This document shows positions 52,032-64,000 of a DNA stretch of 64,000 nucleotides, in pieces. The stretch lies in the NCBI GenBank assembly GCA_037833965.1, contig AP031353.1:12464501-12528500 (forward strand), in the 5' to 3' direction. Below the pieces are notes generated by a model, which was not told where the DNA came from, ran no database searches, and was given only the letters and a program-made list of their open reading frames with translations. The position numbers were made by a program, and so were the translations under genes. Source of the DNA: Marchantia polymorpha subsp. ruderalis (Eukaryota; Streptophyta; Marchantiopsida; Marchantiales; Marchantiaceae). How positions within the stretch are numbered: the stretch's first letter is position 1; the number at the start of each line of letters is the position of its first letter.

Positions 52032-55000
52032 ATGAATTTCAAGGGATATACGTTCAGGTTCACCGAGTCTGGTGATGCTGATAAGGTGCAGATGAGATTC
52101 AAAAAAGTCATTCCTCACCTCGAACATTTATATGGTCCAATTGACTTTGGGCGTATCTGGTAACTACTAATAGCCTCCTCGATTTCACAATTCCATCATA
52201 GGTTTAGTTTGATGATGTCCCCAACAGCGAGAGACCCTTTTCATTCCTAAGGGACACTTCTTTCACATTTTTTTGGGGTTCTTCCACCTGAGATTGAATT
52301 CACACATGAATTGATTTCAGATAATGATGCCGTTGAATTGCTTTCTTTTTAGTCAGTCGAAAGCAACCGAGCGCGGGATAATCCAACAACTGCTAACAAG
52401 CACATTGCAAAAAACGCAGCACTATTTTGCTATTCATGTCCCTAGAAGCTTATAATGTATGATGGACACATGTATACAGCTGGCTGCTGTGCTGAGTTAA
52501 ATAAATAATTGATCACAACTTCGAGAGTCTTTGAATCATATGCTTATGATACTTACACCCTAACCTTGGACGCTGCTGGATATCATAGTTTTCACGCTGA
52601 ATGTTACAGAGGTGTAAGTAGCAAAGTATCTGTTTCAAGAATGTAGACGCCTATGTATTCTGTCTGCTGGTCGGACAGGAGTTTAGCAAGTTGTGTTTGT
52701 AGTGAAGCAGAACCATGTACTTTCCAGTTGTCTTCAGGGAATTCTTGCCACGAATATTGTCAGAGCAATATCTGGAAGACGTTGGCCATAACTGGTCTTC
52801 ATTATAGTTTCCATCGAGCTACTACTTCCGTGTCATTACCTCACAATATCTTCGCATATTTCAACGCTGATCTATAGAAGCAACTATACCGTACTCTCAC
52901 TACATGCGTTTTCGTCTTGAAGGTTTCACTTTAGATCAAAGCAGCTAAGAAGTGTAGGCGCTAGGATGAATCCGAGTAAATAATTTCTCCGTTATAGATC
53001 AGTGTGTATAAGTCTACTCGAACATGTTGCCTAACTCATGATCTATGTTGGACGCAGTGAACTATCCTTATTCTCACTCGTTGCATACTCTCCTGCAAAC
53101 CAGCTGCTAGCATTTGCTGCTTTTGATGATTCTCCGTTACTTCCTAAAGGCTTCGCCACTTTTCCGGAGGCACTAAACTCTCTATCGTCACCAAATACCG
53201 AAGATTCACTGAAGAAAACAAAAGCAGAAAAGACAGTGGAAGCGGTGAAATGGGCAACACGAAAAGCTCTCGATATCGGTTATCGAGTTAAGAATTGACC
53301 AAAGTCTATCTTCACAGAAGATTGTGATAATAGTCTGTAAGCCTAATTCACAATAGTCTGAGTTTGTTCGAACTCCACTGAGATTTGTAATTTGGATCAA
53401 TCCAGACTTTAACCGTGGTTGTCTTGGAGCCCAGGAAAACCGCTTTTCGTATTATTTCCCATGAGGCTAATCTAAATACAAAGTCTAAGACTTGATACCG
53501 TTCCTAGCAGTCTGATGCCTTTAATGGCCTTGTCTGCAGAAGGAGATGATTATGTGGCTATCTGTTTGTGTGGCTGCTGTTGGAAACGGTGCGGAAGAAG
53601 AAGCATTCGTGAGAGCAATGCTTTACACAGTGCTGTCAGTTTCTTTCGAGACAAGAATTATCCTCCATACAAGTAAAGTAGATGAGACCAGCAGCCCAGT
53701 CTCATTACGTCGGATATCTGATTCCATGTTTCATTACGCCGGATATAAAACTCGACTTCTAGACTATTTATAACACGCAGATGGAGCAAGTCCTTCCAAT
53801 GTGTTACTCCGCATTTTTCTGCCATTCTGAAAACAGATTGAAATGTTTGCTGCAAACGCTCTCATGTCTCATAAATAACTTGGAATATACTCCATTCAAA
53901 TGCAATATTCACTGTGCAGGTTCTTTAGAACTTGGAGCGATGCCAAGCCTTTTTCGACCCGTCGCCCGTAATCAGGAGTTCAAGTTGAGCTTGTGCGTTT
54001 GTTCACGCAGGTTACATAACAAACCTCTCTTACTCCTTTTACACTTAACGACAACAGTCGACCCGGGAAGTGACAAAGATTTTTACAAAGGATGCCCTGC
54101 CGGAGCTCTTTATACGCTTGTTCTGAATCTATGCAGCACCGATTTTGCACTTTTGAGGGTTCTGTTCATACAGTATGACTTCAGAGGGTGAACAGATGTT
54201 TTCAACCGCCTTTCCAAATTAACTAACTATGGTACAGATTTCGAGTTCGTCATGTAAAGAATACATTGCTCTGAGTGACTTTGCTTTCCCTGCGCTATGT
54301 TGATGTATTTCTTTTGCTTTGCAGTGACGTACTGCCATACTTGCAAATGAGAAGAGCACGGGAGGAAGATCATGACGACTTGTGCCCTGTCATCGAGCGT
54401 GCACAAAAGAGGGGATTACCACTCACCGACATTCCTCTGTCAGCAGTTCCCTCAAAAGCATATTCAGTTGCCCGTTTCATTCGCGCTCAAACTGAGCAGA
54501 ACAACGTATTTGTAGCTGAGGTTTGTTCCTCAGCAAGGAAGGCGATATAGCATGCATATCAAGTAAATAGGTGTTTGTAGGAAAACACAAGACCTGATGA
54601 AGAAATATGTCAGATTTGAGATTAGAACGTTAATCATGATAATGTCGATGAAGGTAAGACCTCAAATTCTGTCAGTTTTCTAGTTCCTCTCCTGGTGGTC
54701 TTCAACTCTTACATCACTAGAGTCATGCTCTTGTCATTACTGACCCTCCTAGTCTGGGAAGTCAAGAGGAACGCATTAAAACTCGAGTATGAAGTCTGGA
54801 GATTTGACGTGACGAAAATGTTTGCTCATTCAAATCCCTCATGCCTTTGGGCACCACGTTTTCTGAAACAAAGGATGCAGCATGACACATATAGATCGAT
54901 GGAAATTCAATGGTGATACTTAGCCAGAGTTGCTGGCCAGATGGGATCCAGGTGGACTTCAGAATAGTTGGATTGGTAGTCCTCGTATCCGATATCGACA

Positions 55001-58000
55001 TCCCTTCTCTGCACGAGAATTACGACATTGATCTATTTGATGGCCTCGCCGCGAAGGTACTCACCCGCTTCACCAAAACTCGAGATTTATACCAGATGCA
55101 TGTGTTGGTTTTCTTCAGATATATGACTTACTTGTCTTCCGCATTCTTATAGAGAATAGAACGAAAATTGACAGTCATTGAGACGGAAGCAGCTGCTCCC
55201 GATCCATTTGCTGTGGACCCATTTGGTATCCCCGATCCACTAGCCTCATCTTCACCAGATCCATTGGTACCAGTTGAGGGACTCTCAGGTGGGTGCTATG
55301 TGAGCTGAAAGCATGTTGTGTGATATTTATGAGAGCAAGCAGTATTCTTGCGATATTTTTTCCAATATTACCGTTTGATGACTAACGCTATTTAACTATC
55401 GAATGTCTCTATATATCTCGGGAAACGAACTGGCAACATTTGACAGCGCACTGAAGCGTCCAGCAATTAGAGCAAGAATTTTGTAGTTTCGTACATAAGC
55501 TGGGCTTCGAGAACCTTTCGTCACAACCTTTTATAGGCTGAGTGTCCTCGGTTCTTCTTGACAGAAGGAGAGAGCCCCGAGAGTGCTCAGCCTGAGCCTG
55601 AACCTGCTGTAGAGGTTATTATCAAGTGGCCGAAGAATGCTTTTCGTGTTGTTATGTTGTGCATGGAGGAGGAGTTTGAAAATCGATCCATTGACATTAT
55701 TGACTTCGCATTCAAGGTCAGATCTTATATCATGACACGGTGATTAGTAACGATAAAGACTTGAGTAGTGGACAGGATCCTGAACCTTTCTTGATATCAC
55801 TCTAGTACTTCGTACCATGCTGCTTTGGAATCCAGTACATGAGGTTGGTTGTAGCAAGCCAAAAATCCTGTAGTATGATACGGATTTCCATATGAACTTT
55901 TGCAATATTTCGTAAGTTTCAGTTTTCCTTTAAAAGCTTGGTCCCCGTCTCAACTTTCACATATGTGATACTCTTTCGTTGACTTACAGATATTAGACAT
56001 CGACCACTATATGACTGAATATTTTGAGTTGTTTCTGTTGGCAACTGATTCCAGAAACTGAAGAAAGAATTTTGTCTGGTGACTTTACCATTCACTTCCC
56101 CACATCATCCACTGCTGAATTTCTTCTGTCGCATAAAGTCCAAGCCGAATGTGTCCAACCAAGATCCAGAACTCTCAGCAGATAAACGATGCCTGCATAT
56201 TCTTCACGTGGATGGACTGTCACCAGTAAGTATGTTCATAACGAAAGAGATTACTCTTTCGTGATTTCGCTTTCATTTCTCGATTTTTCGTATTCGTCTC
56301 GGATGCTACTTGCAAACCTCACAGAGAAAATATTCATCGTTGAAAAATATCACATATGACAGGATATTGGATTCAGGCCAGCTGATGCTGAGGACCTACC
56401 GCAACTGGAAGAACTTCTGGATGACTTCGCAGACAAGGATGACTTATTGAGTTTCATCACAAAACCTACTGTTGGACGTAAGTTTGTGCAAGTCTCCTTT
56501 TCAAGCTCAACAGTCCTCGATATTCAAATTTGATATGCTGTTAAATGGGTCCTAAAGGGAAATCTCATGCTTCTCTTTCATGAATCTATGCGATTAGTTT
56601 CATTTTCTTTCTACCAGTAAACTTTCTCATTGCTGTGTTGGGTCTGCGTCGAGATAGGACAACGAGTTGTCTCGGTATGTGATGTCGGGCTGGGAGAGAA
56701 TTGCAGGTGTGAACATGGTTGCTGCTGTACCACAGCAAGTCGTTGGGTATGCATTGATTGCAAAAGATCCACCTGTGGAAGCAATAGCTAGTCACTTCAA
56801 CGTATCGACACTGATGAACCCGCAGTATCATCCAAACGAGAATCATGCATCCTTGATTTTGTTTGTGCTCAACCCCATATATCGATGCCGCACGAGGCTT
56901 TTCCTCCAGCATATTATGAAGCAACTGGGCAAAACTATGCTGTACTGTCCTGTCTTCGCGAATCAAGAGGTACCCGATATATTGGAAGACCTAATTCTTT
57001 TACCAGGAAGACAACATGCACACATGGCACCCCCTTGCTATTGGGAAAAGGCCTCAAGAGAAAACACTCCTGCAGCTAATCTCACCAAGACAGGTCCTGA
57101 TGAATTGAATGATGGGATGAGCCAAGTAGAACTTGACGGTACAAACTTGAAGAAGGAAGAGGGCACCAAAGAGAGTAAAGTGGGCTTCGTTGAGGACATC
57201 ATGAAGAGACGGTCTTCGATACAGGAAAACAAGTCCAGACCGAATCTAGTCTTATCTGTCGATCCAGTTCCAAGTGAACATACCAATCGAAGCCATAGAA
57301 AGAGTATTATTATCAATGAAGACTCGGAAGACGATGCCGCGGACGCTGAGCCACAGATGAAAGACCGTCCTGAGTCTTCAGACACAGATTCAAGCGAAGC
57401 TCCTGATATATTTCAAGCCAAGAGACCACTAAGCAGGAAGATGAGCATCGGCGTTGGATTTGAAGTAGAAGCCGATAAGCGGAAGAAAGTGAGTGCACAA
57501 GTTGGGCACCAGTATGAGGAAACATCAGGTAAGATTCTTCAAGCCGAAGCAGAAGTAGGCGTAGTAAGGGAGAAGAAAGTGGTTGTCATACGTGAAGAGG
57601 AGAAAAGTTCTATAAGAGCGAGCTCTTCACTGAGCGAACAAACAAACAAGAAGAGTGTGACAATCGAAGTTGCGGGGAAAAAAAGTGTGTTTACCACGAG
57701 TGGTACTGTCTCTGTGAGAAGCACCAGCAGCATTCGGTCCATTTCAAAGAGTAAACAAGCCCGAGGGAGTTATTTTGGATTCGACTGTGCCTTGTACACA
57801 ATGAGTCACAGATTCTTGTACAGGTATAGAACAGTAGTGAATGCCCGTATTGTAGTGGTTGGATCCTCAATAACCACTGCTGCCTTCTGTCATCAGCTTA
57901 TATCCTCTCAAGAACTGCAGTTCACGAATTTGATTATGGTTTCAACCGTCGGTTTCAAGTGCCTGATGTCCACAGCTCTCTCTCAAATTATTGTTGACTT

Positions 58001-59831
58001 GGGTCCAGCATATTCGTTTCCAAAACTAGGCCTTGATTGTCATATCAATGTTATTGTTGCGACAATGACGGGCATCGATAGAAAAGGGCATTGCCTCGAA
58101 CTATCCAACGGTGATATCCTGACGTACGATTGGTTGGTTCTAAGCACCGGATTGCAAGATCAGACGAGGAACAAGCTTGGACTGTCCAGCACAAATTCAG
58201 AAACCAACGAACATATAGGGATAGTCAAAACTGATGAAATTATCTTGAATGCACATGAGATCTCCCAAGGTATGGCAGTACATGCTGTTGAGGGGGACAA
58301 CATCCCTCCCGTGGTGATATATGGGTCAACACTGGAGGCTTTCTGCGCTATACAGAAGCTCCTAGAAGAAGGACTTCAGGGACCCAACATGATACTCATA
58401 CATCCTGAGCCGCAGAATCTTGTGTCTGCTGCGGGCATGCATCTTGGAGACCCAGAAATTACAAGTATGCTCCTAGACACGATACTGCGGTCAGGCGTTT
58501 CTGTGCACTCTGGTCTGAAGTTGATTGGCGTGGAGATGAACGATACCAACGAATGGATACGCATGTTGAAGTTCGAGGACCAGATCAGAGAAGAAGATCT
58601 GGATGGGATGAGTGTCGTGCCCATGACACTAGAAGAGATGAACAAGGCAATGGCCTTGAAACCAGTGGAAGATGCAGTTCAGATTCTGCGTGAGGTGCCT
58701 GTGTGCCCCATACATAGATCACAGGAAGGTGCAAGCCGACTGGCTCGTAAGGAGTCAAAAATCACTTACGTGGTGGAGAGGAGTAGAAGGCCACATCGAC
58801 CGCTTGAACAGTCATGCTCTTTGCTCGTCACATGTGATGAAAGACAAGTTGACCTAGCCCTATTTCGAGCCTTGAACAAGGTTTACCACCTCTTGTTCAT
58901 CCTCCTTCTTTCTAAATAATTTCATACTGCATCATCTGGGCTTATTGAGAATAGGAACCGGAGTAACGTGAGATGTATGCGAAGATAAATTTAAAAAATT
59001 ACCTTTTATTTTTTTAATGAGCTGCATCTACCTACCATAAGTCCTACAGGTGGGTTCAACTTAGGAATTAGCAGAGGCAATTTTACATATGCGAGAATGC
59101 TACGTCTGGTCTAAGAGCTACACCATAACTAACGCATACCAACCGTTAATGCCAGGTTGGTATTCGTTGGTTGATCCACACCAGAAGAGTATGTAGACAG
59201 CTGATAAACAATATGCTGATTCTGGCTTAGGAATCGATCATCTTCGACAGCCGAGTTGTGGTGGATGGTGTCTTCCGGACGAATGATCCTTCTATCTTCG
59301 CGGCTGGCAGCCTGTGTAAATTCAGCCGGTACTGCGGAAAGGATCTCCCGAAGCTGGAGACCTTCTGTGGTTGGGAAGTAGGTGAATCCTTCGCTGCTGC
59401 CTTCGCCGTGCTTGTGACTAAAGCGATGTTCCTAAAGCAGGTCCCAGCTGACTTCGAGGGTGGTATTGTACCGGGTAAGCTCCGTAAGTGGCCAACTTCA
59501 CTATTGCCGTCACTTAACAAAGCGAGGTGCTTTGGAGGATACGTACCAGGTGACAAGTGGTTTCTGTCAGCAGCGGCACCGAAATTCTGTATACCATCCG
59601 CACGTAAGTTTCTCAACTCTAAACTTCTCTGTTCACACAGCATTGTCTGTGTTTGTGTCATCGTATTCTCTTCTCATGTCAGAAGGCCTCGACGACAACG
59701 ATGAGTACTTGCCTCCTTTTACACTATACCCTTGCACACTGTTGTGCACTCTAAGAACCAATCTATCCAGCAAAAGCGCTAACACACTACACCCGCCCCC
59801 ACATAAACCAAAAGCGATTGAGGGAGAGTGA
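52032..59831 (+). CDS. CFAP61: cilia- and flagella-associated protein 61, thirteen exons
   Basis: CFAP61 (Chlamydomonas FAP61) belongs to the calmodulin- and spoke-associated complex at the base of radial spoke 3 in motile axonemes; in a bryophyte it would act in the sperm flagellum. Exons: 52032-52159, 53058-53286, 53540-53672, 53920-54010, 54325-54520, 54952-55056, 55153-55288, 55565-55716, 56055-56225, 56363-56477, 56707-58880, 59231-59603, 59683-59831. Introns are GT-AG, phases agree, and the sum is 1383 codons plus stop. Landmarks: FRFTESGDADKV at the N-terminus; LLAFAAFDD; VCVAAVGN; LQMRRAREEDHDD; LVSDIDIPSLHENYDIDLFD; FCLVTLPFT; FVLNPIYRCRTRLFLQHIM; then a long polar insert (about 589-840). 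The C-terminal half is nucleotide-binding-like: ARIVVVGSS, a TYDWLVLSTGL block, and the exon junction RALNK/ESIIFDSRVVVDGVFRT followed by DPSIFAAG. The final exon is uncertain and the usual C-terminal domain seems missing. Confidence 0.92.
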
Positions 59832-62300
59832 CAAAGCTGCTTTGGGAAAAGTAAAGAAAGTAGAATGCTTCCGTGGATCATCCCATTGAAATGATGTTCA
59901 TCCTAAGATTCCAGTAACAACAGCGGTAGTATAAGTAGGCAAGAGCGATAACCGAATTCATTGTCATTTGAGTATTGTAACGGTATTATTGGGATGACAT
60001 GTTTTATTGATAAGTTCAATCTTTATGAAATGCGGTTGAATTTACAATTTAGGTAGGTGATTTAGTTTTCTTCATTGTTGTGGGTTATATGAAGATCATG
60101 GATTTTAAAGTGTGAGCAAGTACTGAAGTAAAGTTGCCATGTTGAGATTTATGATTCATGTCAAATAATGTGTTTTCTATAGATTTGGAAAGTTAAATTA
60201 GTTTGAACTTAAAATGAAGTTTTCATAGTGTTAAATGCTTGATTTTCTCGATTTTTAATCTTGTCAAGAATCTGATCATTAGGAATGCGTGAAACAATTG
60301 GAGTTGTATGATAGTTTTAGACATTGGTTAAAAACTTGGAATGTTTTCTTTCTGAATTGATCATGTTTTAACGAATTGAGGAGTGTTTCAACACTCTCGT
60401 TGTACATGCACTGTAGTGAGAAAGTACAATATCATTTTGTAATATGTAAGATCAACCATCACCTTATATATAGATTTTATTTTTATTTTAGTTATGTCTA
60501 CTGTGTATGATAGATCTCAATGAATTTTAAAAATATTTAAATTTGAGAACAATGAAACTAGATATTGAGTATGTGATATTGTGATTAGTGAACCAAAATG
60601 CAAATTTTAGAAATCACATTAAAGGTTTTCATACTTCATCATTTGAATATGGTGATATTAGAGAGCTCCTATGCTTTGCAAGAATGTTGACTAAATAAAA
60701 ATATTTCAACACAAGATGATTCTTGAGAATCCAAAAAACCTCAATAAAATAATAAATCATATTTAGATTGATATAAAATATAATTTAAATTATCTTTCAT
60801 TAATAGAAATAAAATTATTGAAAAAAAATTAATAATAAATTTTTTTAGAGGAATTTATTGGTTGTGAATTAATCAAAAAAATTTAAATGAATTTCTGATT
60901 TTCATATCAAATCTATTATACAATGATCACATAAATTGAATTGATTATGATAAAAATCTAACATAATATAATGAAAAATTTATATGATAAGTATTAGAAT
61001 TGCTTGAATTTTCAAGAGATTTCAATGAAAAGAATTAGTTGCATATGAATTGTATGGGCTAATGACATACAAATTTCAATAATGTTTTTCAACATATATA
61101 AGAAAATTATTATTTTATAATACACATGAATTATTGCTTATTTTTTTAGAGAAAACTTCACATATACATAAAACATATCTAAAAGTTTATAAAAGCACAA
61201 TACCATGGTTGATCTCTGTGAGTTGTATCCATGATAACTCGTAGGTTTTATTAATGAGAATCTAAACATACTCATCCAGATCTTTGGTCAATTTTACTTT
61301 TATACAGTCAAAAAAATCTAAATTTTAATTTTGATTAAACTATTTGAGTTAAATTTTAAGTTAATCTTCATTTAATTCATTTTTGCAAAATAATGTAACA
61401 TTATGGATTAAGAGTGTAGGTCATTTGAAAATGAAATGCAACTTTGAAATAAGAGATACCTATAATGATTCTTCTTCTTTTTATATACATCTTACTTATA
61501 GGTACAAGAAGATAAGATTTCACTTCAATCATCAATTACATTTTGAATTTATTCATGACATAACAAATAATTATAACAGACACATGGATTGTTAACGTGT
61601 TGTTCTCAACTAACACATTAAATAACAAACTCAATCCTGTGTAACAAGCACACAGATTATTGACATGTTGTTGTCAATTAATACATTCATTCTCTATCTA
61701 CCAATCACAAGAATCATTGACATGACGATCATGAAAAATTTACCAAAGATATTGATAACTTTTATTTTATTTCTGACTAAGTAAAGATTTTTACAAATCT
61801 TCTTACTTATACAACAGAATATTCTGGTTGCATTAGATTTTTAAACTATCAGAGCTGCATTAGTTAGAATTCTAATTGATTTGCAAGTTGATTTTTATGA
61901 TAGAAATATTTTTTATTGAGCCAAAGATTTTGTTATGGAATATTAATGAACTCAAAAACGCTTCTTAAGTATCTTTTTTATTTCAAAGTTTTCATGATTA
62001 GCTATCAAGGTTGATTAACGAGAAAACATTGCTTGGTTTGTGAATTAATGTGGTAATGATGTATATCTTTGGAATAGTGACACATGAAATACATGATTTA
62101 TTTTCATATGTGATAAAAGTTTGAACTTATATAACATTTCATTGACTCATTTCAATATCACAAAAATATCAATAAATCTAAGTTTAAACTTTGATGTTCT
62201 TACAAAAATCAAATTTGGTGTACACAATCAAACCTGATCTACTACTAGAAAATCAAATCTTTACAAAGAGCATATGGATGATTTTTTGTTAATTTTGTGT
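59832..62300. other. AT-rich block after CFAP61
   Basis: The sequence turns AT-rich near 59.95 kb and stays so. It may be the 3' (post-integrase and LTR) portion of the minus-strand gypsy element beginning further right. No coding remnant is clear. A 70-codon plus-strand frame at 61383-61595 looks like chance. Confidence 0.5.
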
Positions 62301-64000
62301 AATCATCAACTTATTATTTGCTTGATGTAATATTTTGTGAATATGATTCACAAAATTGTTATCCACAATTGCTTTAGTTAAAAAATTATTTTCTTTTTCA
62401 ATCTTCATTAAAGTTGATGTAGTTATGAAATGAACAAAAAACATGACGTCAAATAGAATCATCTTTGTGGATGCATTTATAAAAGTATTATATGCAGGTT
62501 TAACAAAAAAAATATAGCATTTTTGTTACTACTTATTTTTAATGTCTTTAATATATTTTTCATAATTCTATTAATTTTCTCTCTTTGAATATCAGTTTGA
62601 ATATGATATGCTATTGATATTATTAAATTTTTTTGAAAAAAATAAGTAAAGTTTTTCAAAATAAACTAGTGAATTGAATATCTTTATCAATCATTAAAAA
62701 AAAATTTATTCCATGATTCACAAAATATCGTATCTAAATACAATGAAGCAAGTTTATAAATTGTCATTGTTTTTGTGATTGATTTTATGTAAATCATTTT
62801 GTTTAACTTATTCACAAAACTCACAACTGATATATTCTAACAAAATTCTACAAATTCTAACAAAATTCTTACATACCAAATCAATATTACATTTGTTGTA
62901 TGCTTTTCAATATGTTCTTTACTTACACATGGCATGCATAGGTTAAATCATGAGTTTTTGATTAAAACAATTTAATCTTGTGGCATCCATATACGGTGTT
63001 TGTAAAACACCAAAACTCTAGCATTTTCAACTCTTCCGGTTTGTCATGATTGCATGATCTCTTCATACTTTTTTGTGGCATTAATCATCTTGTTTTATCA
63101 ATGGTTTTAAATCTTCAATTTGTGCCATATGATTAAGACATGACATGCGTGTGAAATGATACAGAAGTTGATTTTTGCCCTTAACATACACAAACTTCAT
63201 ATTGAAACTCTGACGTCATTTTTTTTTAGATAGATTATTCTAAATTTCTAGATACACCAATGATTTATGATAGATCTTCATCACAAGCTCTTTATAATGA
63301 TTTCACTTTGTTCTCGTCAACACAATTGCTATTTCATCTTGTTTCAATGTGTGAACATAATTTTTTTTTCTAGCATCAATGTTTTAGATATAAAAACAAC
63401 TAGATGTCATCCACTTTTTCATGTTTGTTAAAATATGGCATTGCATTAGTAGTCAATTTGATAGATGTAACAGGATTGTATTATTTGATGATAAGTGGTT
63501 GTAATAAATCATACTTTAATGACTAAAAACCTAGCTTTTGAATTGTTACTCATCTTCATTTTTAGTTATTGCATAACATAGATGTCAAAGTTTCAGCTAA
63601 ACAAATTGAACCTTTAACAAATCTACAATAAAAATTTGTGAATCTTAAAAAGTTTTTAAATTGGATTTGATCTTCATTTGCTGTTATTTTTTAATAGTTT
63701 CTATCTTTTCATTCATCATTTTAATTTTATTTTTTTTAATTCTTTGATCCAAATGGTTTACTTTCAACTTGTCAAATTCACATTTTGAAAATTTGAAAAA
63801 TAATTAAATCTCTCTCAAAATCTTAAATTTTTCTTGTAAATGATACTTATGATCATTCAAAATTAATTTATAAATCAAAATATAATTTAGAAAAAAATAA
63901 AATTTCTGTCGAAATAGATATAAAAAATATTGTTCATCAATTTCACGAATGTAGCAAATGTATTTCTAAGACCAAAAGAAATTACTAGATAATCAAAGTG
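62300..64000 (-). mobile_element. decayed Ty3/gypsy retrotransposon, continuing beyond the window
   Basis: Reading on minus from the right edge, a reverse transcriptase remnant (FTNFYCRFVKG, the block following the catalytic region) lies near 63.59-63.65 kb. An integrase remnant, DKDIQFTSLF, lies near 62.66-62.70 kb, and sequence equivalent to the usual conserved stretch after it continues to about 62.5 kb. Order and spacing fit a gypsy pol in which integrase follows RNase H. Stops and frameshifts are frequent. The 5' part lies outside the window. Confidence 0.7.

Noticed and set aside
53781-54191. A 136-codon plus-strand frame
   Set aside because: It covers CFAP61 exon 4 plus intron sequence on both sides; only 53920-54010 fits the family.
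1-64000. CRISPR arrays, bacterial operons, rRNA or tRNA genes
   Set aside because: No regularly spaced repeats, ribosome-binding sites or cloverleaf sequences were seen; the intron-rich genes and retroelements are eukaryotic.

Overview
The window reads as nuclear DNA of a land plant that makes swimming sperm, most likely a liverwort of the Marchantia type. The reasons are: plant-style genes with short exons and GT-AG introns; a gene for CFAP61, an axoneme protein kept only by lineages with motile cilia; plant-type Ty1/copia and Ty3/gypsy relics; and, at 17.2-19.9 kb, a decayed copy of a repeat gene that I recall, from memory only, as very abundant in Marchantia polymorpha.

Three genes can be rebuilt exon by exon with splice phases that fit throughout. 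(1) 15190-9984, minus: RNase H2 subunit B (RNASEH2B), ten exons of 49-124 bases, 263 residues. No exon is long enough to stand out as an open frame. (2) 36538-38643, plus: a membrane-anchored glycosyltransferase of the GT34 (GMA12/MNN10-like) type, five exons, 369 residues, with a long GC-rich promoter and 5' leader upstream. (3) 52032-59831, plus: CFAP61, thirteen exons, 1383 residues if the last stop is real; its 3' end faces a retroelement block and may be incomplete.

The rest is mostly transposon debris. A decayed plus-strand copia element lies at 3.5-7.7 kb, LTR-like AT-rich DNA at 15.9-17.1 kb, the repeat gene at 17.2-19.9 kb, a minus-strand copia element at about 41.6-44.2 kb, and a minus-strand gypsy element at 62.3-64 kb running off the right edge. 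Very AT-rich blocks without recognisable genes lie at 20.8-21.7, 24.5-25.8, 30.0-32.6, 44.2-47.6 and 60.0-62.3 kb. Between them are islands of mixed-composition DNA (0-3.5, 21.7-24.5, 25.9-30, 38.7-41, 50.2-52 kb) with exon-like segments I could not identify. A small cluster of GC-rich hairpins at 49.4 kb looks like organellar DNA.

The genes do not form a functional unit: one acts in nuclear RNA:DNA hybrid removal, one in Golgi sugar transfer, one in the sperm flagellum. Low gene density (three in 64 kb), heavy retroelement decay and a sperm-specific gene make a sex chromosome or pericentromeric position worth testing. I saw no tRNA, rRNA or CRISPR array.
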